Notes: generated by a model from the letters alone, not told the origin. DNA of 64,000 nt from Bin5 sp009843665 (GCA_965220285.1 OZ244818.1:1116001-1180000); one strand, 5' to 3'; shown: positions 1 to 8,470, counted from the stretch's first letter. Numbers and translations are program-made.

Positions 1-581
1 GCCCTGTGCAGGGCAGTTTCAACGGCAAGGTCACGCTGGATGAGATCGATCCTCCCAATGGCTACCGGATGGAGATTAACGGCCAGGGACGGCCGGGCTA
101 CGTCAAAGGCGTGGGGACGCTGCGCCTGGAGGGCGATGGACCGACAACGCTTCATTATGACGGTGATGCTCAGTTGAGCGGACGCATCGCCAGTGTGGGA
201 CAACGTTTGGTTGACAGCACAGCGCGTTCGCTGACCCGCCAAGGGTTGCAGTCGCTTGAGAGTATCATCGCGGCACGACTTCAGCCTGCGCAGCCGGAGG
301 CGACGGCGCCGTCGAACGGCACGGAAGCGGCCTCGGAGTCGGGTGCTCCCGGCGGCGCACGTGATCCGGCTCCGCCGGGAAGTTCCGCTGGCGCGGCTGC
401 ACAGCCAGAGATGGCAACTCCCTCGACAATGGAAGTGGGTATCAACGTGGCCAGAGATGTAATCTCAGACCTTGCAAAGGAAGTACCAATCAACAGCAGT
501 GGGCGCAAGGTTCTCTACGTCCTGGCCGGTTTCGCCGCCATAGTGTGGATGTGGCGGCAGCTCTTCGGCAAAGCAAAATAG
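1..581 (+). CDS. coxG: CoxG-like SRPBCC protein, 5' truncated by window edge
   Basis: C-terminal part of a carbon monoxide dehydrogenase subunit G family (SRPBCC fold) protein, linked in other bacteria to membrane anchoring or maturation of Cox-type molybdenum hydroxylases. The frame is open from base 3 and begins P-V-Q-G-S-F, matching the family's GPVxGxF strand, so the GTG at 6 is an internal Val codon and the true start lies upstream. The family signature Y-x-G-x-A-Q-x-x-G-x-I-A-S-V-G-Q-R is present near residues 54-66. A Pro/Ala/Gly-rich linker follows (about residues 95-140), then one C-terminal membrane segment (VLYVLAGFAAIVWMW) ending in basic residues. This tail-anchored form is common in this family. 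It sits 39 bases before coxS, in the same direction. Confidence 0.85.
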   Translation, partial: PVQGSFNGKVTLDEIDPPNGYRMEINGQGRPGYVKGVGTLRLEGDGPTTLHYDGDAQLSGRIASVGQRLVDSTARSLTRQGLQSLESIIAARLQPAQPEATAPSNGTEAASESGAPGGARDPAPPGSSAGAAAQPEMATPSTMEVGINVARDVISDLAKEVPINSSGRKVLYVLAGFAAIVWMWRQLFGKAK

Positions 582-620
582 GTCGTATTTCTTCAAATCG
601 CCAAAAGAGGAGGAAGCTCT

Positions 621-1088
621 ATGGGTATATCCATCGAACTGGAGGTCAATGGCGCAAGCGTCAGTAAGGAGGTTGAACCAAGGCTGCTTCTTGCGCATCT
701 CCTGCGCGAGGAACTGGGCCTGACCGGCACGAAGATCGGCTGCGACACGAGCCAGTGCGGCTCTTGCACCATCCTCCTCGATGGGCAGGCCGTCAAGTCG
801 TGCACCGTGCTGGCGGTCCAGGCAGACGGCAGCGAGATCACCACGATCGAGGGTTTGGCCAACGGGGAATACCATCCAGTGCAGCAGGCCTTCTGGGACA
901 ACCATGGGCTGCAATGTGGATTCTGCACACCGGGCATGATTATTTCCTGCGTTGACCTGCTGAGCACGAACCCGCAGCCGAGCGAAGATGAGATTCGCCA
1001 CGGGCTGGAGGGGAATCTGTGCCGCTGTACCGGTTATCATAATATCGTGCGTGCGGTGCAGGATGCCGCCGAGACGATGAACGGCTAA
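621..1088 (+). CDS. coxS: Aerobic CO dehydrogenase-type small subunit, [2Fe-2S] protein
   Basis: Iron-sulfur subunit of a xanthine oxidase-family molybdenum hydroxylase. It carries electrons from the Mo centre in CoxL to FAD in CoxM. At 155 residues it has the usual length. The plant-type [2Fe-2S] motif is near residues 41-61 (C-D-T-S-Q-C-G-S-C, then a fourth Cys in AVKSC). The second cluster is at residues 99-136 (CGFCTPGM, then CRCTGY). A Shine-Dalgarno AGAGGAGGAAG precedes the ATG. It lies 15 bases before coxL, and the S-L-M order is typical. The substrate cannot be fixed from this subunit. Confidence 0.95.
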   Translation: MGISIELEVNGASVSKEVEPRLLLAHLLREELGLTGTKIGCDTSQCGSCTILLDGQAVKSCTVLAVQADGSEITTIEGLANGEYHPVQQAFWDNHGLQCGFCTPGMIISCVDLLSTNPQPSEDEIRHGLEGNLCRCTGYHNIVRAVQDAAETMNG

Positions 1089-1103
1089 AGGAGGAACCAG
1101 AAT

Positions 1104-3461
1104 ATGGCAGGTGAAAGCAATGGTGCGGGTGTATTCGGTTCATCCATCCGCCGACGAGAGGACCCTGAGCTGATTACCGGGCGGGCAAAATATACAGACG
1201 ATCTGCAGCTGCCTAACATGGCCTACTGCACGATTTTACGTAGCGACTATGCCCACGCCAAGATCAACAGTATCGACGCCAGCGAAGCCGAGGCGCTGGA
1301 CGGCGTAATTGCCGTCTACACGGCAAGTGATATTGCGGATAGCGGCGTGCCGGGCGGCATTCCTGTCGGCTGGCTGCTGCCGGACATGGTGATTCCTGAA
1401 CACTACATGCTGGCGAAAGACACGACCCGGTACGTCGGTGACGGCGTGGCCATCGTGGTTGCTGAGGACCTGTACACGGCGCATGACGCGCTCGAACTGA
1501 TTTACGTGGACTACGACCCGCGCGACGGTGTTGCCGATCCGAAGAAGGCGACGGAAGACGGGGCGCCGCTTGTACATGACGAGGCGTCGAACAACATCGC
1601 CTTCGACTGGGAGATTGGCGACAAGGAGAGCACAGACGCCGCATTTGCCAATGCTGCGCACGTCGCCAGCCTGGACATCGTCAACAACCGTCTGATTCCG
1701 AATGCGATGGAGCCGCGCGCCGCGCTGGCAGACTACAATAGCATCACGGGCGAGTTGACTCTCTACATGACGACCCAGAATCCTCATATCCACCGATTGC
1801 TGATAAGTCTGGCTTCGCTGGGTTTGCCGGAGCACAAGATCCGGGTGATCGCGCCGGAGGTTGGCGGTGGTTTCGGCAGCAAGATCCACCACTACGCCGA
1901 TGAGGCGATCGCGGCGTGGGCGTCGATGCAGACCGGCCGCCCGGTCAAGTGGACGGCGACGCGCACGGAGACCTATCTGACCGATGCGCACGGCCGCGAC
2001 CACGTGACCCACGCCGAAATGGCAGTCGACGCGAACGGCAAGTTCATCGGCCTGCGGGTCGACACGTACGCGGCCATGGGCGCGTATCTGTCAACATTTG
2101 CGCCGGCGGTACCAACCTATCTGTACGGTACATTGATGTCGGGTGAATATGATCTGCCGGCAATTCACTGCCACGTTTACGGGGTGTTCACGCACACTGT
2201 GCCCGTCGACGCCTACCGCGGCGCGGGCCGGCCTGAAGCTACGTTCGTTGTAGAGCGTTTGGTGGACGAGGCAGCGCGTGTCACCGGCCTCGATCCAGCC
2301 GAGATTCGCCGACGCAATTTCGTTGCGCCGGACAACTTCCCGTTCCAGACGCAGGTTGCGCTTGCGTATGACAGCGGCAACTATGAAGGCGCACTGGACA
2401 AGGCGCTGGAAGCGATTGGATACGACGACTTCCGCACGGAGCAGGCTTCTCTCAGAGAACAGGGCAGATACGTGGGCATTGGCCTTTCAACCTACATCGA
2501 GGCTTGCGGCCTCGCGCCTTCGGCCGTTGTCGGATCGCTGGGCGCCCAGGCAGGCCAGTGGGAGAGCGCGGTCGTGCGCGTCCATGCCACCGGCAAGGTG
2601 ACTGTGTACAGCGGCTGTTCCGGCCACGGCCAGGGCCACGAGACCACCTATGCACAGATCGTCGCCAGCGCGCTGGGCGTACCCTACGAAGATATCGACG
2701 TAATCGAGGGCGATTCAGGGGTCATGCCCCACGGTTGGGGGACATACGGCAGCCGCAGTGCGGCGACCGGCGGCAGCGCGATTGCTTCCGCAGCCGAGAA
2801 GGTCGTTGACAAGGCGCGGACCATCGCGGCCCACCTGCTGGAGGCGGCAGAGGAGGACCTGGAGTTTGAAGATGGAAACTTCTTCGTCAAGGGCTCCCCG
2901 GACCAGGCGCAGTCGCTGCCCGACGTAGCGTTGCAGGCGTACCTCGCACACAACCTGCCGAAGGGTATCGAGCCGGCGCTGGAGGCGACCAGCTTTTACG
3001 ATCCTGAGAACTTCGTTTTCCCGTTTGGCACGCACATCGCGGTCGTCGAGGTTTGCGCCAATACAGGCCAAGTGGAACTGCAGCGCTATCTGGCGGTTGA
3101 CGACGTGGGTAATGTAATCAACCCGATGATTGTGGATGGACAGGTACACGGCGGCATTGCGCAGGGTGTCGGGCAGTCTCTCTATGAAACGGCCGTCTAC
3201 GACGAAGGCGCCAATCTGCTCAGCGGTACGATGCTAGACTATGCAGTGCCCAAAGCCCACTTCCTGCCCTCCTTCGAAACCGACCGCACTGTGACACCTT
3301 GCCCGCACAACCCGCTGGGCGTCAAAGGTGTCGGCGAGGCGGGCACAATCGCGTCTCCGGCAGCGGTAGTGAACGCGGTGGTGGATGCGCTGTCGCCATT
3401 TGGTGTGAACCACATCGACATGCCGGTGACATCGGAGAAGGTCTGGAACGCAATGAACTAG
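1104..3461 (+). CDS. coxL: Molybdenum hydroxylase large subunit, form II CoxL-like
   Basis: Catalytic subunit that binds molybdopterin cytosine dinucleotide, 785 residues. The N-terminal aldehyde oxidase a/b hammerhead domain begins at about residue 15 (RREDPELITGRAKYTDD). The active-site loop reads AYRGAGR near residue 370. This is the form II (BMS-like) signature, not the AYxCSFR motif of proven form I CO dehydrogenases, which carry the Cys that bridges Mo and Cu. The base Glu is in GVGEAGT near residue 744. The subunit is therefore a molybdenum hydroxylase whose true substrate (CO, aldehyde or N-heterocycle) is open. GGAGG lies 9 bases before the ATG. A 13-bp hairpin follows the stop codon. 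Confidence 0.93.
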   Translation: MAGESNGAGVFGSSIRRREDPELITGRAKYTDDLQLPNMAYCTILRSDYAHAKINSIDASEAEALDGVIAVYTASDIADSGVPGGIPVGWLLPDMVIPEHYMLAKDTTRYVGDGVAIVVAEDLYTAHDALELIYVDYDPRDGVADPKKATEDGAPLVHDEASNNIAFDWEIGDKESTDAAFANAAHVASLDIVNNRLIPNAMEPRAALADYNSITGELTLYMTTQNPHIHRLLISLASLGLPEHKIRVIAPEVGGGFGSKIHHYADEAIAAWASMQTGRPVKWTATRTETYLTDAHGRDHVTHAEMAVDANGKFIGLRVDTYAAMGAYLSTFAPAVPTYLYGTLMSGEYDLPAIHCHVYGVFTHTVPVDAYRGAGRPEATFVVERLVDEAARVTGLDPAEIRRRNFVAPDNFPFQTQVALAYDSGNYEGALDKALEAIGYDDFRTEQASLREQGRYVGIGLSTYIEACGLAPSAVVGSLGAQAGQWESAVVRVHATGKVTVYSGCSGHGQGHETTYAQIVASALGVPYEDIDVIEGDSGVMPHGWGTYGSRSAATGGSAIASAAEKVVDKARTIAAHLLEAAEEDLEFEDGNFFVKGSPDQAQSLPDVALQAYLAHNLPKGIEPALEATSFYDPENFVFPFGTHIAVVEVCANTGQVELQRYLAVDDVGNVINPMIVDGQVHGGIAQGVGQSLYETAVYDEGANLLSGTMLDYAVPKAHFLPSFETDRTVTPCPHNPLGVKGVGEAGTIASPAAVVNAVVDALSPFGVNHIDMPVTSEKVWNAMN

Positions 3462-3472
3462 CTTTCGGTCTC

Positions 3473-3517
3473 TCGTCTTCGGTGACTGCGGTGCACGCAA
3501 AGCATCACCGAAGACGA
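3473..3517 (+). promoter_or_regulatory. Perfect 13-bp inverted repeat between coxL and coxM
   Basis: TCGTCTTCGGTGA (3473-3485) is exactly complementary to TCACCGAAGACGA (3505-3517), with a 19-base loop. No T-run follows, so this is not a standard terminator. It fills most of the coxL-coxM gap and could act as an RNA-stability or partial attenuation element that sets subunit levels. The function is inference. Confidence 0.55.
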
Positions 3518-3549
3518 AGAGCTTGAAGCGCACCACGGGAGTAAAACGA

Positions 3550-4407
3550 ATGTACCCATCCAAATTCGATTACCATCGCCCGTCATCCGTCCAGGAGGCG
3601 GTTCAGATCCTTTCCGACAATCCGGACGCCAAAGTCCTGGCGGGCGGCCACAGTTTGATACCGGTGATGAAGCTACGGCTGGCCGCGCCCGCGGCGCTGG
3701 TCGATATCGGGCGCATCGATGCGTTGCAGGGCATCAGCCGTTCCAACGGCAGCCTTAGCATCGGTGCATGTGTCACCTACAACGAGATCGCCAATTCGGC
3801 AGATGTACAGGCGGCGGCGCCGCTGCTTGCGGAGGCGGCCGGCCAGATCGGCGACCGCCAGGTGCGATACCGAGGCACGATCGGAGGTAACCTCTCGCAT
3901 GCCGACCCGGCTTCGGACCTGCCGGCGGCGGCGCTGGCGCTGGACGCGACCTTGCATGTCACAGGAGCGAGTGGCAGCCGTTCGGTCAGCGCGTCTGACT
4001 TCTTTGTCGACCTGATGATGACAGCGTTGCAACCGGATGAGATCCTTACCTCGGTCGAGATTGCGGCGGCTGCGGCGGGGACCGGTTCGGCATATGTGAA
4101 GTTCGAGCATCCGGCGTCGGGCTATGCGCTGTGCGGCGCGGCGGCGGTTGTGACGCGCGGCGCGGACGGTAGCTGCACGGGCGCCAGCCTCTGCTTCAAC
4201 GGCGTTGCGTCCACGGCAGTTTCAGCCAGCGGCGTCGCGTCGAGCCTGGTCGGCTCGGATCTGAGCGACGATGCCATCGTAAGCGCAGTCAGCGGCCTGT
4301 CGATACCCGACGCTACAGGCGATATGTTCGCCTCGGCCGGTTACCGCCAGGAGTTGGCCAAGTCGATAGGCATCCAGGCTTTGCTCACGGCCAGAGACAG
4401 AGCTTAA
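3550..4407 (+). CDS. coxM: Molybdenum hydroxylase FAD-binding medium subunit
   Basis: Flavoprotein subunit of the CoxSLM enzyme. It takes electrons from CoxS and passes them to the quinone pool or another acceptor. The FAD_binding_5 motifs are AGGHSLIPVMKLR (residues 31-43) and TIGGNLSHADPASDLP (about residue 110), and a CO_deh_flav_C domain fills the rest. I chose the ATG at 3550 because the protein then starts at the family's usual MYPxKFDY and GGGAG lies just upstream. An in-frame TTG at 3523 would add nine residues that overlap the hairpin. Its length of 285 residues is normal. Confidence 0.93.
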   Translation: MYPSKFDYHRPSSVQEAVQILSDNPDAKVLAGGHSLIPVMKLRLAAPAALVDIGRIDALQGISRSNGSLSIGACVTYNEIANSADVQAAAPLLAEAAGQIGDRQVRYRGTIGGNLSHADPASDLPAAALALDATLHVTGASGSRSVSASDFFVDLMMTALQPDEILTSVEIAAAAAGTGSAYVKFEHPASGYALCGAAAVVTRGADGSCTGASLCFNGVASTAVSASGVASSLVGSDLSDDAIVSAVSGLSIPDATGDMFASAGYRQELAKSIGIQALLTARDRA

Positions 4408-4430
4408 GGACGAGGAGTGAGAATCGGGGA

Positions 4431-5042
4431 GTGAGGAATACAGGCATTGGAGCGAGAACTGTAGAGAGTTCTCGCTCCCCTCATTCTTCTTTTCAACCTC
4501 TTCGTCTGGTCGTAATCGGCGTCAGCGGTTGCGGCAAGACGACTCTGGCGAAGCAGTTAGCGCAGAATCTTTCTCTGCCGCACGTAGAGCTTGACGCGCT
4601 ATACTGGGAAGAGAAGTGGCAGCCGGCCTCAAGGCCGGTTTTCCGCGGGCGGGTGCAAGCTGCGACGGCAGAAGAGTCCTGGGTCGTTGACGGGAACTAT
4701 AGCCAGAGCCGGGACATCGTCTGGAGCCGTGCCACGGATCTTGTCTGGTTGGACTACGGCTTGATCCCGGTGATGGCTCGGGTAATCTGGCGGACGGCTC
4801 GGCGGCTTATTACACAACAGGAGTTGTGGAACGGTAATCGCGAATCCCTCGGCATCACTTTTGGCCGAAACAGTATCATATGGTACGCGTTTACCAGTCA
4901 TCGCCGTCACCGTAAGAAGTACCTGGCACTTCTGAACGGCGGAGAGTTCAAACACATGAACGTGTACCGGTTCAACAGGCCGCAGGAAGCCTCGCGCTGG
5001 CTGCAGTCACTACTTCAACCCAATACAGCGGCGCCCCAATGA
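4431..5042 (+). CDS. P-loop kinase of the 'topology modulation' (FlaR-like) family
   Basis: Small nucleotide-binding protein, 203 residues, with Walker A GVSGCGKTT at about residues 30-38. The following V-E-L-D-A-L-Y-W block and W-V-V-D-G-N-Y block are typical of adenylate-kinase-like proteins annotated as DNA topology modulation proteins. Their substrate is generally unknown. The GTG at 4431 is the only usual start codon before the Walker motif. It leaves a 29-residue lead that contains a perfect hairpin (4449-4478). The stop overlaps the MoxR start by 4 bases (ATGA), so the two are translationally coupled. The gene is an unusual guest between coxM and the Cox accessory genes, and a maturation role is only inferred. 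Confidence 0.8.
   Translation: MRNTGIGARTVESSRSPHSSFQPLRLVVIGVSGCGKTTLAKQLAQNLSLPHVELDALYWEEKWQPASRPVFRGRVQAATAEESWVVDGNYSQSRDIVWSRATDLVWLDYGLIPVMARVIWRTARRLITQQELWNGNRESLGITFGRNSIIWYAFTSHRRHRKKYLALLNGGEFKHMNVYRFNRPQEASRWLQSLLQPNTAAPQ
4449..4478 (+). promoter_or_regulatory. Perfect 12-bp hairpin at start of the kinase reading frame
   Basis: GGAGCGAGAACT (4449-4460) pairs exactly with AGTTCTCGCTCC (4467-4478) across a 6-base loop. It is followed by a pyrimidine-rich tract (CCTCATTCTTCTTTTC). It resembles a weak terminator or attenuator after coxM, but it lies inside the only available reading frame of the next gene. Translation starting at 4431 would have to pass through it. Confidence 0.55.
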
Positions 5043-6022
5043 CCACTCCGAATCAGCTGCCCTCCGTTCAATCCGTCGCCGAAGCCCTGCGAACGAATGC
5101 GTATATTGCGGACCACAGCCTGGCCACGGCTATCTTCCTAGCGCTCAAATTGAGGCGTCCTCTGTTCCTGGAGGGGGAGGCCGGGGTCGGCAAAACGGAA
5201 GTGGCGAAGATTTTGTCGCAAATGCTCGACACGCGGCTGATCCGGCTTCAGTGCTACGAGGGGCTGGATGTGAGCACGGCGGTGTATGAATGGAACTACG
5301 CGCGCCAGATGCTTCAGATCCGGCTGATGGAAGCAACTGGACAGGGCTCGCATCGACCGGAGCATGCCGATGAAGCGGCGGGCAGGGAGTTGCGAGAGGC
5401 GGTAATCCAGGACCTGTTCAGCGACACGTTTCTTCTGCGGCGGCCGCTTCTACAGGCAATTGACAGCCGCGGTCAGCAGAACGGGAAGGCGCCGATTCTG
5501 TTGATCGATGAACTGGACCGGGCCGACGAGGAGTTTGAAGCCTTTTTGCTGGAGGTCTTGAGCGACTTTCAGATTACCATACCTGAGATTGGCACGATCC
5601 AAGCGCCGACGCCGCCGGTGGTGGTCATTACTTCAAATCGCACGCGCGAGATTCACGACGCGCTGAAACGCCGCTGCCTTTACCACTGGATCGACTACCC
5701 CAGCTTCGAAAAGGAGTATGCGATTCTGCACGCAAAGGCTCCGCACGCTTCAGAAAAGCTATCGAGAGAGGTCGTGGGCTTTGTGCAGGAGCTGCGGCGC
5801 GGAGAACTGTACAAGTTCCCGGGCGTCGCTGAGACGCTGGACTGGATGAATGCTCTCACTGCGCTCGATCAAGAGGAACTTACCGAGAACGTGGTGGACG
5901 AAACGCTGGGCGTGCTTCTCAAGTACCGGGATGACATCGAGAAGGTGCAGGGCCAGACCGTACGCGAAATCGTTCAGATATTACGGAGCCAGGACGGCGC
6001 ACTGGCATCGCTCGATGAGTGA
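5039..6022 (+). CDS. coxD: MoxR-family AAA+ ATPase (CoxD-like)
   Basis: MoxR/CoxD-type AAA+ ATPase, 327 residues. In Cox loci such ATPases work with a VWA protein (CoxE) as a chaperone pair for Mo-Cu or Mo-S centre maturation. Walker A is GEAGVGKT (residues 46-53). Walker B is LLIDELDRAD (about residue 156), and the sensor region has VVVITSNRTRE. It overlaps the upstream kinase by 4 bases and the downstream VWA gene by 8 bases, which supports one transcript. Family membership is secure. The coxD name follows from context. Confidence 0.9.
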   Translation: MTTPNQLPSVQSVAEALRTNAYIADHSLATAIFLALKLRRPLFLEGEAGVGKTEVAKILSQMLDTRLIRLQCYEGLDVSTAVYEWNYARQMLQIRLMEATGQGSHRPEHADEAAGRELREAVIQDLFSDTFLLRRPLLQAIDSRGQQNGKAPILLIDELDRADEEFEAFLLEVLSDFQITIPEIGTIQAPTPPVVVITSNRTREIHDALKRRCLYHWIDYPSFEKEYAILHAKAPHASEKLSREVVGFVQELRRGELYKFPGVAETLDWMNALTALDQEELTENVVDETLGVLLKYRDDIEKVQGQTVREIVQILRSQDGALASLDE

Positions 6023-7295
6023 ATCCGATAGCGGCGCGGTGGCCGAGGAAACAAACACGAGTGTAGAGAGAAATGGAGGCGGAGAAACCGGACCTCACCT
6101 CCCGCACTTCATGCCTGCCGCCTCCGGACCTGATTCGGAACCTTCTTCCTTCCACGGCAATTTTCTACAGAACATGCTGCTCTTTGCCCGTCTTTTGCGC
6201 GGGCTGAGCATCCCGGTCACGCCAACACAGATACTCGACCTGGTGGAAGCTCTGACGCAGATTAATCTGCGGGTCAAGGAACAAGCACGGGACGCGGCCA
6301 GAGCTATTCTGGTCAGCCGGCAGGAGCATCTGGAGTTGTTCGACGAGGCGTTTGACCTGTTCTGGCGGGCGAGGGAGAGACAGGAGCTTGCTCGCATTAA
6401 TCTTGGAGAATTGCTGCAGCAGACTCCGCAAGGAGAGATTCAATACCGCTTGATCCGGGCCGACCGCGAGCAGAAAGACGAACGCAAGCAGGTCGACCAA
6501 GAGCCCCTTGTCGAGAAGATCTACACCTACAGCAGTGCCGAAGCCCTACGTAGCCGGGATTTCGCGACGATGACCGAGTATGAGCTGCAGCAAGTGAAGC
6601 AATTTATGCAGGAGTTGCAGTGGACACCGGCGGAAAGACGCACACGGCGCCGTGTTCCCGCCACCCACGGCGACCAGGTTGATCTGCGGCGATCGCTGCG
6701 CCTGAATGTGCGCTATGGCGGCGAGCCGATAGTTATTGCCCGGCGCCAGCGCAAGACTCGACGCCGCCCGATTATCGCACTCGCCGACATAAGCGGCTCG
6801 ATGGATCGCTACAGCCGCGTGCTGCTGCAGTTCCTGTACTCGATCACGCATGCGCTGGATAGGGTAGAGGCGTTTGTTTTCAGCACTCGGTTGACCCGAA
6901 TCACGCGCCATCTGAGGCGGCGCGACATCGACCTGGCCCTGGACCAGACCGCGCACGCGGTGCATGACTGGGCCGGAGGCACGCGCATCGGTGAAGCGAT
7001 CCGCGCCTTCAATTTTGACTGGGCACGTCGCGTCTGCGGCCAGGGCGCAATCGTCCTCGTCATCAGCGACGGCTGGGACCGAGGCGATCCAGAGATGCTG
7101 GGACAGGAGATGGGGCGGCTGCAACGCAGTTGTCACCGGTTAATCTGGCTGAACCCTTTACTGGGTTCACCAAGCTACGAACCGCTGACGCGGGGGATTC
7201 AGGCGGCGCTGCCGCATACCGACGAGTTCCTGCCGGTACACAATCTGATAAGCTTAGAGCAGCTGGCGAAGGTGATGGCGGAAGCGCAGGCTTGA
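6015..7295 (+). CDS. coxE: VWA domain protein (CoxE-like)
   Basis: CoxE-type von Willebrand factor A protein, the expected partner of the upstream MoxR ATPase. I chose the ATG at 6015 (426 residues), which overlaps the ATPase end by 8 bases. An upstream in-frame start would only extend into the coding region of the ATPase. The MIDAS motif D-I-S-G-S-M is near residue 258, with a later T-R-I-G (T of MIDAS) and V-I-S-D-G-W-D. The N-terminal half is charged and helical (about residues 50-200). The Arg-rich stretch before the VWA domain (RRTRRRVPATHGDQVDLRRS) is typical of CoxE. Confidence 0.88.
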   Translation: MSESDSGAVAEETNTSVERNGGGETGPHLPHFMPAASGPDSEPSSFHGNFLQNMLLFARLLRGLSIPVTPTQILDLVEALTQINLRVKEQARDAARAILVSRQEHLELFDEAFDLFWRARERQELARINLGELLQQTPQGEIQYRLIRADREQKDERKQVDQEPLVEKIYTYSSAEALRSRDFATMTEYELQQVKQFMQELQWTPAERRTRRRVPATHGDQVDLRRSLRLNVRYGGEPIVIARRQRKTRRRPIIALADISGSMDRYSRVLLQFLYSITHALDRVEAFVFSTRLTRITRHLRRRDIDLALDQTAHAVHDWAGGTRIGEAIRAFNFDWARRVCGQGAIVLVISDGWDRGDPEMLGQEMGRLQRSCHRLIWLNPLLGSPSYEPLTRGIQAALPHTDEFLPVHNLISLEQLAKVMAEAQA

Positions 7296-7371
7296 CAGAG
7301 TCTGCATCGTACTCATAGAGGCGTATCGTGCCAAGCAACGCCAAGGCACACCAGGGGGCGTAGCTCATATC

Positions 7372-7686
7372 ATGAAAGATATCCTGGCCGATATCGACAA
7401 CTGGCAGCAGGCAGGCAAACAGGTCGCTCTGGCAACGGTGGTGCAGGTGTACGGTTCGGCGCCGCGTCCTTTGGGCGCGAAGCTGGCGGTGTCCGAGGAC
7501 GGCGCGATGGTGGGTTCCGTCAGCGGCGGTTGTGTGGAGAGCGCCACTGTGCAGGAGGCGCTGGAGGTATTGGAGACGGGCAAGCCGCGTCTTGTCTCCT
7601 TCGGCATCGCCGACGAGACGGCCTGGGAAGTAGGACTTGCCTGCGGCGGCACGATCGAAGTATTCATAGAGCCCTTGAATTGGTAG
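7372..7686 (+). CDS. XdhC/CoxI N-terminal domain protein
   Basis: A 104-residue protein that consists only of the XdhC_CoxI domain (GSAPRPLGAKLAV, then GSVSGGCVESA at about 43-55, then LACGGTIEVFIEPL at the end). XdhC proteins bind and help sulfurate or insert the molybdenum cofactor into xanthine oxidase-family enzymes, using the conserved Cys in GGCVE. The domain is usually fused to a Rossmann domain, but here that part is in the next gene. Split forms are known in Chloroflexota and Actinobacteria. The product should mature the upstream CoxSLM enzyme. Confidence 0.9.
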   Translation: MKDILADIDNWQQAGKQVALATVVQVYGSAPRPLGAKLAVSEDGAMVGSVSGGCVESATVQEALEVLETGKPRLVSFGIADETAWEVGLACGGTIEVFIEPLNW

Positions 7687-7702
7687 CCTGGAGAAGGGGT
7701 AG

Positions 7703-8470
7703 GTGGCTGAACTCTTCGATGCGGCTGCAAAGGCAATACGACAGGATGAACTGTGCGCGGTCGTCACCGTACTGAACGGAGACGAAATCGGGCGTAAACT
7801 GCTGGTGCGCCGTGAGCGCGTGGCCGGCGGGAGCGAACCCGCCGTTACGGCCACGGGGTCCCTGGGGGACGCGGCAATGGATCAAGCTGCCGTTGCCCGA
7901 GCGGCGGAAGTTATGGAAGCGCGCCGGACGACACGCGTTACGCTTTCGGTAGAAGATCGGGAATGTGAACTGCTGATCGACGTCCACGTTCCTCAGGAAA
8001 GACTGGTAATCGTTGGGGCGGTCCACATCGCTATCCCGCTGGTTTCTTTCGCCCGCGAACTGGGTCTCTATACGGTCGTCATTGACGCGCGTCCGATATT
8101 CGCAACGCAGGACCGATTCGGTCATGTGGACGAGTTGATTCGGAGCTGGCCCGACGAGGCTTTGCAGGAGATGAAACTGAACGAATCCTCCTATGTCGTC
8201 ACGCTGACACACGACGAGAAACTGGACACGCCCGCGCTGATCTGTGCGCTGGACCATCCCGTCGGCTACATTGGTGCGCTTGGCTCAAAGCGCACACATG
8301 CTAAGCGTGTAACCGCTTTGCGCGAGGCCGGTGTGAGCGACGAACAGATTTCCCGTATCCACGCGCCGATTGGGCTCGACCTGGGTGGGCGCAGTCCCGG
8401 AGAGATCGCGCTGGCGATCATGGCGGAGATTGTGCAGGTGCGGAATCGCGTCAAGGAGGCGGGAAGATGA
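7703..8470 (+). CDS. XdhC/CoxI family protein with Rossmann domain
   Basis: 255 residues. The C-terminal XdhC Rossmann domain is clear (VIVGAVHIAIPL, VIDARPIFATQDRF, YIGALGSKRTHAKR, IHAPIGLDLGGRSPGEIALA). The first 100 residues look like a diverged XdhC_CoxI domain. Where the neighbour has G-S-V-S-G-G-C-V-E, this protein has G-S-L-G-D-A-A-M-D and no cysteine there. The two proteins may have split the work, with the Cys-bearing protein at 7372 acting catalytically and this one supplying nucleotide binding. The GTG start has AAGGGG upstream. The stop overlaps glcD by 4 bases (ATGA). Confidence 0.88.
   Translation: MAELFDAAAKAIRQDELCAVVTVLNGDEIGRKLLVRRERVAGGSEPAVTATGSLGDAAMDQAAVARAAEVMEARRTTRVTLSVEDRECELLIDVHVPQERLVIVGAVHIAIPLVSFARELGLYTVVIDARPIFATQDRFGHVDELIRSWPDEALQEMKLNESSYVVTLTHDEKLDTPALICALDHPVGYIGALGSKRTHAKRVTALREAGVSDEQISRIHAPIGLDLGGRSPGEIALAIMAEIVQVRNRVKEAGR

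Noticed and set aside
1236..2012. Long minus-strand open frame across coxL
   Set aside because: It is antisense to a clear CoxL and has low-complexity composition from GC-rich codon bias, with no recognisable motif.
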